DNA of 64,000 nt from Puccinellia tenuiflora (GCA_012064385.1 QRDG01000413.1:558001-622000), one strand, 5' to 3'. Shown: positions 35,926 to 49,100, counted from the stretch's first letter. The notes: generated by a model not told the origin, from the sequence alone. A program made the numbers and translations.

Positions 35926-38061
35926 ATGGCGATGGCAGTAGCTGCCTCCCGGTCCTGCTCCCTCGCTTGCTCTCCCCGACCACCGCCGCCGCCTTCGTGT
36001 CCGCCGCGCCGGAGAGGTCCCATTACGCCGCGCGCCTCGTCGGAGGCGGAGATAGAGGTACGCGTCTGCACGAACCGCACGTGCGCGCGCCAGGGCGGGC
36101 GGGAGGTGCTCGCGGCGCTGGGAGGCCTCGCACCGCCCCCGCCGCGCGTCGACGTGGCCTCCAGCGGTTGCCTAGGCCGCTGCGGCGCGGGGCCCAACGT
36201 CGCCGCCTCCGTCCCCGGCCGCGGCGTCGCCGTGTTCGCCCACGTCGGCACGGCCGCGCGCGCCGCGCGGCTCCTGGAGCACCTCCTCGGCGCGGGCGAG
36301 TTCGACGCGGACGCGGGGCTCGCCGCGCTCGCGGTGCGGGAGAAGGCGGAGGCCTCCCTCGCGGAGGGGAACGCCGCCGAGGCGGAAGCACTCTTCACCG
36401 AGGTGCGTGCGTGCGGGCGAGGACGCCGTCTCTGACGAGCGTGCTTGCTTGCTCTGTGTTTCATTTCTCTTCAGAATGCAACGAACAGAGCTGCAGTTCC
36501 CCTGTGTCGTGTTCTTCTGACTATGAGTTGTATTCGATGCAGAGTTTAGGAATGAATGCTCCTGGTGGATTGCATCTGGTGTACGGAAGCAGGTTTGTTC
36601 TGGTGAATTTGGTTGCAGAGCTAGTGTTTAGGAGTGTAAATGTGTACTCTCACGAGCTTGGGGTGTGACATTTGGTGACGATTGTGCAGGTGTAAGGCGA
36701 GATTGTCAATTGGGGATGCCGCTGGTGCCCTTGCCGATGCCGAGGAAGCAGTAAGGATAGCTCCCAAATTTCCTCAGGTATCACTTCAGTTCACTTGTAA
36801 ATTGAATTCGCTGTTTTGTTATTTATACTTCACGCATAGTTATGATGTATTATTTGTGAATCTGATGGGTCAGTTTGGCCATTTTCTGTCACAAAGTGGT
36901 CCAAATTCCTCTATGTGTTAACTAGTAAGTTCAGGTTGGAGGAAACCAGGATTATATGCTTGACCATAAGTCCATAAATTGAAAAATCGAGAGCAGCGAT
37001 TGCAAAGTTTGGACTGCAAGACCGTGCAAAATTCCAGTGTTTAACTTTCCAATACAAAGTGGGACAAGTGACCTCATATGCTGATTGAAACAACTCTGCA
37101 TCTGATATTTAGGTTATGTTCACACATAATGTGAAACGATTTTCACTTGTACAATAGCAGCGGTGCAGATGGATCTGATGAGTAGCTTATCTGTGTGCAC
37201 AATGTGAAATGATGTTCACTTGTATAAAGTCAAGGAGGAGCTTTCCAATGCGAAACTCGAAGGCTGTAATTTCATACATACATCTCTGCAGTCTGCACTA
37301 TGCACTGATAATTGTGGTTCAGACAGCACAATTGTAAACCAATAGCATAGACCCATGTTAGTAAGCTCCATGAAGTTTTTGAACATCACAGATCTAATGG
37401 TCTCAAACTGCCTACTTGAGTATCTTGTCTTCTTTCTCCTTATCTTGCAAACTGTTCTGAAACAACATTGTGCATAGCTTTGTCCTGAGCATGCTATCTT
37501 TCTATGTAGTTCTCATTCATGGCTGTTTGGTGTCGGCCGCTAGATTTCTAGCAGTGATCTTTTCTTTTTGGCCTCGGACGTATCATGTTTGCTTCTCCTT
37601 ATCAATATAAAAGGCAAAGCTTTTGCCTCGTTCCAAAAAAAAAAATGGCTGTTTGGTGTCATTTAACACTTACAGTTTGGTGCTTGGCTTTCTTAATAAA
37701 GCTGCATATAAACTTCCTGCTTCTAAAGCATTCAAGTCCCATGGGCATGGCATGTTCATCCGCTTCTATGTATCATGGCTATGCAGTCTCACTTGTCGCG
37801 AGGAGATGCACTATTTGCAATGGGAGAGTACCATTCCGCAGAGGATGCTTATGCACATGCCTTGGCCCTTGATCCATCTATTCGTCGGTCCAAGTCTTTC
37901 AAGGTTTGTGTTGAGCAAATGCATGGCAGTTTTGGCAATTTATGGTTCCAATTACAGTTCTATTATTTAGTGCTGCAAACTTTCTATTCTGACACTCCCT
38001 TGCCCAGGCTCGCTTGGAAAAACTAAGGGAGAAGCTTGTCAGTGTCACTAGTTCATCATAG
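35926..38061 (+). CDS. Plastid-type thioredoxin-like [2Fe-2S]/TPR protein
   Basis: Exons 35926-36402, 36543-36592, 36690-36777, 37787-37903, 38008-38061; 786 nt, 261 aa, all phases consistent. Residues 1-45 are Ser/Pro/Arg-rich (AVAASRSCSLACSPRPPP, then PRASSEA), typical of a chloroplast transit peptide. Residues 45-115 form a thioredoxin-like ferredoxin domain with four Cys in CTNRTC and SGCLGRCG. From about 135 to 240 there are TPR-type helices (EASLAEGNAAEAEALFTE, ARLSIGDAAGALADAEEA, HLSRGDALFAMGEYHSAEDA). The exact role is not known to me; [2Fe-2S] binding is inferred from the Cys pattern. Exon 2 is only 50 nt but is required: direct joining of exons 1 and 3 hits a stop. Confidence 0.85.
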
Positions 38062-39674
38062 TTCATACTGGAATTTGCACTACTGAGATCAGATTAAACG
38101 GTTCACCCAGCAAGAAATGTATACCTGGTGGATCCGACATTCCAGAAATCAAAATGCAACCTCTACAGCCGTCATTATGTAGTTAGCTTCATTTGTTCCT
38201 GTTAGCATTATGCAGTGTACAGTCTTTAATTGACAGAATATGAGAAGATCCGTTGACCATTATTGTATCCATGTATTTTTGAACTTGATATGTCATATTT
38301 GGAATAAGTGAAGAAGTTGAGATGTTGTGTATGTATTTCTTTTTGGGTACTGACTATCATAGATTTCCCCGTTCTGTGAGTTCTTTCCCCATTTCTGCTT
38401 CACTCTAGCATCTTGGCTTAAATTTTTGTTCATATAAGCCAAATTAGGTAGGAAAGAAAAAGTTGTCTGCATCAGTGGATATCATCTGCACCATAATTAC
38501 GTACCAGTTACTAATTGCTCCATACTATGATCTGAACAAGAAGGTAATATCCCCGCAAAAAAAGAGAACACGAGGGTAATATTTTCACCTGATTCATCTT
38601 AGTGTTCTATAGGAGATATTAGGAGAAATTGGTCAATCTAGAGCAAAACTTTACAATCTTCCTATGCAACATATAATATTGACTCTGATATTGCCTTCGC
38701 AGGGCTCCAAAGCTCCAATGGTGAGTTTATTCAAATCTTGTCGAAGAGAAAAAGAGAAGAATTAGAAGTTTCAAGATATGGCGATGGAACCTTCTGCTAC
38801 ATGTAAAAAATCGTCTTAATGTTATTGGTTGTGTTTAGCTTCCTAGTTGATATGTTCATGAGTTCACCCCTCTGGGTTCGTACCAAATAGATGATATCAA
38901 TATAAGGTAAGCATATATTTCATGGTTTCTCTTTACATGAACTATAAGTTGCTAATATCAATAAGTAACATTGTCCTCCTAATTCAGCCCTTATTCTAAT
39001 GTTCATTGACAAAAAGGTGAGGCTTGAAGATGGTATTTTAGAACCTGTTTGATTGAATGTTGTTTAAGTAGGCCCGCGCTGTATTCTTTTCTATCGCTTA
39101 CCTTGTGTTTGACTGTGCATCTGCAAATTGGCCTCCAATTGAATATGTCTTGTGTTGCATGTGCATGTGTGAAGTGGCGCCCTTCTTGGTATTATTCTGT
39201 GCAGCGCAGCATTTCTTATTCTCATATTATTTATCCCGATAATCTAAGAAGGATAGTTTGAGTTTCGTGGCACTTAATTTTTTGCCTACTACCATGACCT
39301 AAGCCACACTTTAGTTTAAACTCCACAACCTTGACCTAACCCAAAGAACCACACTTTCGTGTAACTCGCAATCTTGATCTAATCTAGAGAAGCCGAGCTT
39401 TGGTGTAAGGTTCATAATTAACACCTCAGCTTATTTCTTTGACTCATTAGCAATTGCTGGAATGTTGGCCAAATCTCATTTCGGTTCGCTGACGTACGAA
39501 ATCAGCTTGAAGTAGGCCTTTCTTCCTTTGGTTGGCTGGTTTGTGGAAGTGACATCTGACTACCATATGCAACCATTTCTCTGTCTGTATTCCACCAAAA
39601 AACCATAATATTCGAAAATTGACAATGTCCCCTCTTTTTGCGGGTTTCTCTACAATAGCCTTAAGTGGCATTTC
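38062..39674. other. Non-genic stretch downstream of the TPR gene
   Basis: The 3'UTR probably ends within a few hundred bases. The remainder is AT-rich with no coding or repeat pair that I can support; a 107-codon minus-strand frame at 39447-39770 is unrecognised. Confidence 0.5.
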
Positions 39675-41240
39675 ATCATTAACTAGTTTTGTTGGTTTAA
39701 CCCCACTCGCTGAGAACAAGTCACAGCTAGGACAAGTTGGTTTGTTCCTTTTCATTGTTGAGACTGCCATGCTGTGGCTTTGACAGTGATAACTGGTTCT
39801 CCTTTTCTTGTTATTGTGGTCGTTAGTTGTTAATCCTGTTATTTTGACAGAGCATTAGCTGGTGGGTTAGTTGAGGACAACGTTTCGTTTATCAGACTAA
39901 GAAACTGATGGATTTCAAAGATAAGGAGACCCATTTAGCACCAGCATACTAGAAGGTTTTACTTTTTACTTTGCTTAAAATATTTTGTACGAGCTATTGA
40001 GCTAGCTAGAAGCCCAAGCAAACAGGCCCTGGCTAGCTAAGCAAGAGGTTATCCCCTCAAGCTGGTGTTTTAATATAGAACCTTTAGTGTAGCTAGGTCT
40101 CCTAAGCTTCTTCTCAACATGTACAATGGAAAGAGACCACAAGTGGATTGATTAGACAAATATGACCCATGCCGACTTATCAACAGGCGCATTTAGCAGC
40201 AAAACACTCCCCAAATAGTAGTCAACACTGATTTTGTAGGATTAAGCTTACCTTGACGCAAACATTGCACTTTCCTTCCTATTTCTCGAACATTGTTTTT
40301 GTCATTTTGTCTGGTGTTTTCCCTTTCTTTGCTGATGAAGCTAAGTTTGTTCTTATCTTATGTCCCAGTGTCAACCACCATGGACCCCAGTGTCCCACCT
40401 GATGAAATTCGATCCATTTGCTCCCTTATTTTGAGTAAAGTTAGGTTTTTTTTTCTTGTCCGAATCCCATGGGTCCACATATGACCCACAGTTTAGTCTG
40501 AATTTGCAATTCCGGTCTTCAGAGCTGACCGGAACCAATCCGGCGCCAAGTTGCCACCTTCGCTGGCATTCCAAACCATCTTAGCGAAAGGAAAACTGGT
40601 CTTTCGTAACACAACAGACTACTACCAATTTTTGATATTGTGGGATACCACCTGGATTTGTTAGCACATGCAAGATGATAAGAACGTTCTTGGGACACTC
40701 CACCTAATTACAATAGTCAAAAGAAACTGGAAACCTTAGGTGCTGATTGTGATGTTTAACGTGTTGTCTTTAATGTGCGATGTTGTAGTGTATGGAAGGA
40801 GAAAAGGTTTCACGGATTGGCGTTTCCTCATTAACTGTGTTCCCACCTAGTATCCTGCCCTGGTCGTTGTCCTGATGACTGTTTCTCTACTCGCATTACA
40901 CTAATCACTCCCATATGGGTGTGATTCAGTTACGTTTATGCCATGTCAATCGACATGTACCGAAGAGACCTTGATGGAGAACAGATCATAGAGTACTTGC
41001 TCCGTTGCTTGTGTATGGTATGAAGATAAACTATACAAAGTATGTAGTACTCCTACCAAGGAAAACCAAGTAAGCAATTGAGGAATCAAGTCTAGTACTC
41101 TATTCATTTCCTTTGAATCAGCAAAGCGTGTTCTGGTGTGCAACTCCTATTTCATATTCGTAACTTCCATTGGTCCTTTTTTTTCTGTAAACAATGATTT
41201 TTTTTGGACACTACAACCTACACATGTATATCTTCCACAA
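39675..41240. repeat. Segmental duplication, copy 1
   Basis: About 1.5 kb whose order of landmarks recurs in direct orientation 2.8 kb downstream. Landmarks include TTGTGGTCGTTAGTTGTT, GACCCATGCCGACTTATCAA, AAATTCGATCCATTTG, CAAGTTGCCACCTT and GAGGAATCAAGT. Divergence is visible as substitutions and small indels. No coding function is apparent. Confidence 0.85.
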
Positions 41241-42519
41241 GCCCCAAGGACCACAATATTTTACTACACGCACAATGCTTCAGTTTGTAGCTCTTGTTTC
41301 TCACTGCCCGAAACCTCTGTTACTCCTCTTAGTTTCTGAAACGCTGACCCTTTTATTTCAATCTTCCCTGAAGCGAGGAAATCCTGACCTTTGAAAAAGG
41401 AAATTGCTTCACGTACGACACTTAACGTACGATCTCTGTACGACAGTTCCTACGCCTAGTGCTAGTTACGCTACTTCCTTGACCCCGTGCGCAAAGTCCA
41501 GCCTAAACCCAAACCAACATAGTGTCATTACATGTGTGCATCTTCACGATCCCTTGCTCGAAAAAAAAGATTATAAAAAACCAACACAATTTGGTGCATC
41601 GTCACAAAAAACTAACAACTTTCAACTATTTTTCACAAACATACACCAATTTAGAGTCACACGGTCAGGCTCCCCGCCGTTCTAGCTACCGGAAACTCCG
41701 TCCAAGCAGAGGCGAATTAACGACCATGTCGTGCGTTCTGATCGGACTCCAAGTTCTCAGCCTAATGGGGTGTGCGCCCCTGCTCGTGTCTGCCCAGAGG
41801 TGCTATCCGAGCTCACCGCGCCCACCACAGGAACATGAGAGCGGGTCTGCGGAAATCACCATGCAGACAAGCGTGCTCGTCGCCACACCACACCGATTCC
41901 GACCAGTTCTCGTTGTCGTACCTAGCGCCTTGCCGCCACCTCACCGCTCATTCTCGCTGCCCACGGCATCCATCGCAAACTCCTACGGCCGTTGTTAAAT
42001 CTCGGGATGACACCGCATGAATCTATCAATTCCAGTTGTTCCTCACTCGTCGCCGCCCGATATGGTCACTACAGAAACCCACCAACGCCGATTAGTACCT
42101 CCTACATCGATGCGTCGCATCGTATCATTGACAGACGAGCCATGCCTGTTGGAAGCGTGGAGCGAACAGTGTTCGGCACCGTCGAGTCGGCGGCGACGCG
42201 TTGTGCGCAACCTAGTCTTCGACGTGCACGATCTCCACGGGCTCGTGAAATCTTCTTACATAGGTCGGTGTAGAATGGCCGCTAGCAGCACTCCAAGCAT
42301 GAGTAAAAGGGTAAAAAAACATAAAATAGGAAATAAATGTTGTTTGAGAGGAGCCAACGATCCAAGTCCAGGTTGTAACCCAAACCCAAACTGCTCGTTC
42401 CCTCACGCAAGCTCGCTGCTATAGATAGGATCGTACAGAAATCGGACAGAAGTCGTCGTACGCATAGCAGCGCTGTTGAAAAATCTACAACAGCCTTGAA
42501 GTGTTATTTCCTCACCAAG
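41241..42519. other. Spacer between the duplicated segments
   Basis: No recognisable gene. Open frames at 41522-42424 are compositional and match nothing I know. Confidence 0.4.
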
Positions 42520-44040
42520 AGTTTTGTTGGTTTCCACCAAAAAGTAAGCTGTAGCATAGACAAACTTTTTCCTTTTTCTAATTGTTGAGATTGATTATAT
42601 TGTTGTGGTCGTTAGTTGTTGCTACTGTTATTTTGACAGAACATTAGCTGGTAGGTTAGTTGAGAAAAGTGTGCCATTTTATCAGACTTAAAGTAATGGA
42701 ATTTAAACTTCAAAATACATGTAGCATCAGCATACTGGAAGAGGCTACTATTTACTTACAATGTTGGAAACAAGTTGTTGAGCTAGCTAGAAGCCAAAAC
42801 AAATAAGGTCATGACTAGATAAATCAAAAGGTTGTCCCCTCAAGGTGGTGATTTAATACGGAGTATAACTTTTACCGTAGCTTGGCTCCTGAGCTTCCTC
42901 TAAACATGTATGATGGAAAGAGGCCACAAGTGGATTGATTAGACAAATATGACCCATGCCGACTTATCAACGGGCGCGTTTAGCAAGGAAGCATTTCCCA
43001 AATAGTAGCCAACACTATCTTTGTAGGATTCACCTTACCTTGACGCAAGCATTGCACTTGGCTTCCTATTTCTCGGACACTATCTTTGTCATTTTGTCTG
43101 GCGTTTTCCCTTTCTTTGCTGATGAAGCTAAGTTTGTGCTTATCTTATGTCCCAGTGTCAACCACGCACCTTGGACTCCTTGTGTCTCCCATCTAATGAA
43201 ATTCGATCCATTTGATCTAGAGTTAGGTATTTTTTGGGTCCGAATCCCATGGGTCCAGGTCTACCTATGAACCACAGATAGCCTGAATTTGCAATTCTGG
43301 TCATCAGAGCTGACCGGACCAATCCGCCGCCAAGTTGCCACCTTGCTTGCATTCCAAACCAGCTTAGCGCCCGGAAAACTGGTCTTTCGTGACCATACCA
43401 ACAGATAACTATCATTTTTTGATATGTGGAACACCACCTGGATTGTGTAGCAGTTTAGCACATGCAAGATGACAAGAACATTCTTAGCACACTCCACCAA
43501 AAAATAAAAAAAAAAAGGAAAGAAACAGGAAACCTTAGCTGTGGCGACTCTGATGTCTAACCGATTTTCTGCCTGTGTGCAGTGTATATGGAAGGAGAAA
43601 CTCTTTAGGTTACCTGGATTGGTGCTGCCTCCCACTTTGATTTGGTGCTACTGTATCCTGCACTAGTCGTTGTTCTGAATTTCTTATGATTGCACCGCTA
43701 TTGTGATGATATCTTCTTAAATTGTCATTGCATTTATGCCCTGTCACTTGGCATGTACACACACGAGATGTTGGTGAAAACAGAGCACATGCGTATGTCA
43801 TCGACCACAGCAGACACGCAGAACTCCTAGGATCACGTTCCGATCAAAACCAGGTACGTAATCGAGGAATCAAGTTCGGTACTCTATTCATCTTACTGAA
43901 TCGACAAAGCGTGTTTCGATGTACTTCCACTGGTCCTTTTTTTTATTTTATATACTAGTACAAACAATGATTTTTTTTCATGACTGCAAGGTACACATAT
44001 ACGTATATTTCGTAGCCATGTTCGGCTGAAACCTCTGCTA
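42520..44040. repeat. Segmental duplication, copy 2
   Basis: Direct, diverged copy of 39675-41240. Shared landmarks run in the same order from AGTTTTGTTGGTTT to AACAATGATTTTTTTT; similarity fades near 44.0 kb. From there to 44.5 kb nothing is recognised. Confidence 0.85.
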
Positions 44041-44547
44041 ATCTGATCCTTGAGACTTCCGCCCCGGCCTCGTGTAAACATCGGACGAAATGGCTGGTCT
44101 GCATCAAGGAACCCCAAATTTCAGGCTCGTAATCTGGTGCTAATTCACGCTCATTATCCATATGTGTTGTGTGCAGCTGAAGCTATATCCTCCCTCGCAG
44201 CTTACAGGTCAAAGTCGATGGGCGTGCGAACGGATGAGGAAGGCTCCGGCCGGCGTCCCTCCCGCCGTTACTGTGATGGATGCGTGCCGCCGTAGTGAAG
44301 CGAAGCGAAGCTCGATCGATCGCGAACGTGGTGGAGGCGAAATGTAGCGCTAGCCCGGCCGGCCCCGTGGGCTCCGCTCGTGGGGGCCCCACCCACAAGA
44401 ACCGCAGCAGCTGGTCCTGGTTCTGGTAGATGGCCATCCATCACAAGAGCGGTTTGTGGTTTTGCTGAGCATGTGTGCCTCCATCACCAACGCGCCAACC
44501 CATTTCGTCTGAAACGGTCCGTTTCATTCCGAATGGGTCGAAACCAG

Positions 44548-46024
44548 GGCCCAACGCTCCGACGCAAACGGACCGAAATCCGTTTTTTCGTCCGTTTCGA
44601 TCCAAATCTGGTCCAAATTTGAGCCGGGTTTGCGTCGGCGCGGACAGGAAACGGAGCGACGCGGCGTCCGTTCACATCCATCCACACCTGGGCTCGGCCC
44701 CACTTCGCAGTGACAGGAACCGCCCCCAGTCCTTCTTTTTATCCACCCGTGCGGTCCCCGGCTGGAACCCCACTCCCATTTCCACTTCCGTCCCCATCTG
44801 CTCCCTCGCCGCCGGCACAAACCCTAGCCAGCTACAGCCACAATGGGCTTCTTCGGCCGCAAGACGAAGAACGACGCCGAGGCCGGGTCCTCCCGCCGCC
44901 GCGCGGCCCCGGCACGCTCGACGCCGGCTCCCCCCGCCGCTCCGTTCCAGCTTGCACCGCCGGGGTGGCGAACCGGCGACACGTGAGGGACCGGCCGTAC
45001 CTCAACGGCACCACCTGCCAGTGGTACTGGTACAACGCTGTCCCTCTACCCTGGCCAGACGTCCATCTCGCCGACGGATGGCATCTGAATCCGGAAAGGA
45101 TTCCAGTGCCACCCGTTCCGACGAGCGGCCGAGCGAGGGTGGAGGAGATCCAGCGTCGCCGGGCCCAGCTCCCGCCGAACCTCCGCGCCGACCCGGCGTT
45201 CTCGGCGAACAGTCCCTTCTGGGACACTTGGTTCAAGGACGAGCACGACGTGCGGCGCAGGACGGCTTTCCTGTCCGTGCGGCCGCCGCCGCCACCACGC
45301 GGCTATGCTCCACCACCGCCTCCCCCACCAATGTGGGTGAAGGAGGAAGTGGAGGAGGAGGAGGAGCAGCGCGGCGAGCCCACCGAGGAGGAGGAGATCC
45401 TCAAAAAGGTGATGGAGGACTCGCTGCGCACCCACGCCGAGGAGGAGGGCCGGCGGTGTCCAGGCCTGCACGACGTGCTGCTCCTGTCTGCCGAGGAGGC
45501 CCACAATCCTCCGCCGCCGCCGCAGTGGTTCGAGACCTTGGACCTCGATCTGCCGCCGGTTCCGCCTCTCCCCGAGGGGCTCATCGGGCAGCGCTGGGTA
45601 TGGACTTCCCCGCTGCCCCAGCTGCTTCTGCTGCCGCCAGAGCAGCCGCAAGACCAGCCACCTACTCCCCCGGCGAGAGTTCCACCGGCCCATCTTTGGG
45701 CCCTGCCGCCGTTCATTGACCTCTCCAATGAGGACGACGACGAGGAGTAGGCCGTCGATAGCCAGGGCAGTAGCTAGTGTGGTTATTATTATTATTTTTT
45801 GTATAATTATGTGTAAACAGGCCGTTTGTGGTCCATCCCTTTATCTATTAATCGAAAACGGCCATTTCCAGGCCTGCTAATAAAAAAAAAGAAATGGATC
45901 GACCGCATTGGATGCACTACCCTCGGCCCGGACGCGGTCGGAGATTTCCTATCCATTTCGCGACTCAAACGAAGCAAAAACGGATAAAAACAGATCCATT
46001 TGGATCGGCGCGTTGGAGATGGCC
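44548..46024 (+). mobile_element. Gene-bearing terminal-inverted-repeat element
   Basis: The left end (CCAACGCTCCGACGCAAACGG near 44551, followed by CCGTTTTTTCGTCCGTTT) is matched in inverse by the right end (CCATTTGGATCGGCGCGTTGG near 45997-46015). The interval contains one gene with leader and trailer. No clear target duplication was found, so superfamily is unassigned. Confidence 0.55.
44843..45750 (+). pseudogene. Repetitive grass Pro/Glu-rich protein gene, frameshifted
   Basis: The likely start (CCACAATGGG context) gives MGFFGRKTKNDAEAGSSRRR and runs into a stop at about 44984. The body continues in another frame from about 44970: RPYLNGTTCQWYWYNAVPLP, PWPDVHLADGWHLNPERIP, SGRARVEEIQRRR, SPFWDTWFKDEHD, a poly-Pro block, a Glu-rich block, and the acidic end LSNEDDDEE with stop at 45750. 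I recall many similar predicted proteins in Triticeae genomes without known function. One small indel near 44.95-44.98 kb separates start and body, unless an upstream ATG at 44710 in the body frame is used. Its place inside an inverted-repeat element explains high copy number. Confidence 0.65.
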
Positions 46025-46164
46025 TAGGTGCCGTGTGCCTCTGCTCGCTCACGGTCACGGATGGGTCGGTCACGGATGGGTTGGCTGGCGTTCACGGTAA
46101 GCGGCCGTCAAGTTAGAAAATTACTACCAGTACTGCTACTCCAATGTAGTGTGTGTGACAAATG
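46025..46164. other. Short spacer between two elements
   Basis: Nothing recognisable except the left copy of the 9-bp-like target duplication at 46157-46164. Confidence 0.5.
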
Positions 46165-49100
46165 GCTCGATTTTTTTAAATAATACATTTTTTAATTCAT
46201 TTACGGAAATAATACGCGTTTTGAAAAATTCACAGAAATATTACACCCTCGGCTTCCGGTACGCCGAGCAGGCCCTGTCGGCTTCGTCCACGCCGACGGG
46301 GTCCTGTCGGCTTCGCCGAAGCCGACGAGCTCGTCGGCCTGCCGACCTGCCGGAAGGCAGACCTGATCGGCTTGGGGGACGCCGAGCAGACGTATCGGCT
46401 TCGCCGAAGCCGATTAGTTCTTTTCGGCTACAGCCACGCCGAGTGCTGCATGTCCCGCCCCTTCCCTTCTCTACCTCCTTTCCAGGTTTAGATGACAAAT
46501 TAAAATATATCCATTTCAGTTTTAGATAAAAATTATGAAATATATGTTACATATTTGCGTCCAACGATTAACCCGCCTTTATTCTCCCGCCCTTCTTGAT
46601 AGATAAAGGTGTCGCTACATAGCTACATAAACTGTTGTTCCTGCGTGGGTTGCGTCGGCTGGGGTGGGGGTGTGACCTGTGTTTGGTCATAAATGTTGAG
46701 CCAACTGTGAATCTCGTCCATCTGGTTTCCGCCTTCCTGATCACTCCCCCACGCGGATCCGGACATAGACGACGGTTGCCCGTGAATGAAAGCACCTGCA
46801 ACACACTAATTTAAGTATTCACTTCGTTTTTATGGGCAAATAGTATACATGTATGTACATACCCTGTGGCTGTGGTAGCGGCCGAAATTGGAAGCTCGAC
46901 GTAGGGTTCTGTTGCGTATGCTGCCACGCCGAACCTCCAGGCTGGTCAGGAGGAGGAGGTGCGGGCGTCCGCTGCGGTGATAGGCGAGGTCGCGGGTGCT
47001 GTCGCTGCTCAGGCTGCTGCTGCGTCGACGGACGTGGGGGCCGCTGCTGCTGCGTCGACGGACGTGGGGGCCGCGGTGCACCCTGCTGGTGAGCAACGTC
47101 CGAAGTGCGAGTGCACGTGATAGTCTCGTAGATATGCCGTAACTTTCCCTCCATACGCCTCAGCCAGGACACATGGTGGTCTCGCTGTAAAAGAGGCCCT
47201 GTAGAAAGAGAACGTCCGTACTGAACGAACTCGTTGTGAAGCTCCAACGTCAAATCTGCCTGAAATTATCATGCACAGTATTAAGGACATGTGTCTGGAA
47301 TTAAATAAGAAAGTTTTGATAATTGACGTATATTTACCGCATGCTATCTGGAGCCATGTCTGGAGCCAGAAACATACTGGCTCGGGTACAAATCCCAAGT
47401 AGATGGTGCTGGGATCTCGTCCGGATGAGGATGATTGATGATGCGTAGTCGTGTTGCGGACATGTACCGCCGTAAATACTCGTTGAAAAGCGAGAGATCA
47501 AACACGCGATCCTCTTCCCAGACCCGCGTATCCGCAGTCTCCCACTCTGTAACGAACGACTGAAGCCTCGTGAGCCATTATTGAGCCGTCCTGTTAGTAC
47601 CCTTCCTAGACAATCTAAAAAATAAGGTGTGTGTTAGACAATTAATTATTCAAACATTTCGAACTAATAATCATATATGCGTTACGGTAGGTTAAAATAC
47701 CTATGGACGATGGCTGGCACATGATGTTCCGTAGGCGGGGGAACGACCTCCTGTCGAAGACCAAATTGTCTCATTACCCTCTGTTGGGCCATTTCCTCAA
47801 CGGAGACATCGAATATGATTTTCGATGTTGTCATCCAGTACGCGCGATCTCTGGTGCAAAGACGAGATATACCGCCTGGGTACCTACTGTCTATAGCAAT
47901 CTCCGTGTATGGCTGCCAGATGACATGCTCGGCGTTCAACACGTCGAACTGCTCGTTGAATGCCTTATAGGCATTCCTGACCTGATCTTGCGCATAGCGT
48001 CTCTGTGGAAAAAATAACGAGTTAGTTTACGTACATATTATTACAGTTAGTGTACGTAACATATCCAACATACCCTGCGACGTGTCCAAAGGGTGCCTAA
48101 CGTAGGCATGTCAATGCGCTCCGCATCAAACATCTCGTCCAACGGATAAGGCTGCTCAGCCATTACGTCTGGACGGCCAATCGGGAACCTCTCCCAGGAC
48201 CACAATTGCAAGAATAAAGGGCATCCAAGCAGGGCTGACCTAGACGTTACGAGTTGACAACCATTGCACATACCTCGATATGTAGCTGCTAAGACTGCAG
48301 AACCCCAACTCCTCTGTCTGATCTGGGCCGGGTGTGTGGCGTTAGCGATCTCTACTGCAATAGGGATGTATCGCGCACTAATAGTGGTCACGTGGTTCTC
48401 CGTAAACATCACCTTTCCGAGAAGCCAAATGATGTACGCCTCTAGACTCCTTGTGATCTGAGGCCCTGAAAGCGGGACGTTCGAAAAACCTGGAAAATTC
48501 TGGATCTACATTCATAAATTAAGAAGTGTTAGTAAAATGATGCATGAAAGCTACTTACCTGAAGATACGAGATATGACTACATTATTTTCTCTACTAATT
48601 ATAGCCCTAACACATTATTTCCTAACACATTAACAAATTATTTCCTCTACTAATTATAGCACTATACTACACGACCGTTGGTCCGACCGGCACTAACAAA
48701 ATATTTACAGCTAACAAATATTCTATTTTTTATCTAACGTAATATAACCAATATATAAAAAAATATTACCTTTCAAGCGTGCAGAACAATCACCACCAAC
48801 AACACCACGCAGCTGCACCGGGCAGGGAGCAGCAACCTTCACCAACACCAAGCTCCTACTCAAATATGACGCTCCACCGGATCTCCACCATTGCCTCCTA
48901 ATAGCACCTCCAAATCGACTCCATGAACTAGCCCACCAACAGATCGAAGCTTTTTGTAACAGCTACGTGTTTTGGGTATGATTTCTTGGGTGTAAAATCA
49001 ACTAAAATGGAGTGTACAGGAGGAAGGAGGAAGAAGAGAGGAGAAAGAGTGAGCAGGGAGAAAGAAAGAGGAGCGAAGGAGGAAGAAGAGAGGAGAAAGA

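Noticed and set aside
36023..36391. 122-codon Arg-rich minus frame
   Set aside because: It is the antisense shadow of the GC-rich first exon of the TPR gene.
39447..39770. 107-codon minus-strand frame
   Set aside because: No recognisable motif, no splice context, and gene-poor surroundings.
41522..42424. Overlapping frames of 93-158 codons
   Set aside because: Low-complexity Ser/Pro/Arg content and no family resemblance.
45046..45728. Long minus-strand frames opposite the Pro/Glu-rich gene
   Set aside because: Antisense shadow of a GC-rich coding region; conserved motifs are on the plus strand.
46300..47100. Repeated short units suggesting a CRISPR array
   Set aside because: The units are palindromic terminal-repeat blocks and a Gln/Pro coding repeat; there are no regular spacers and the DNA is eukaryotic.
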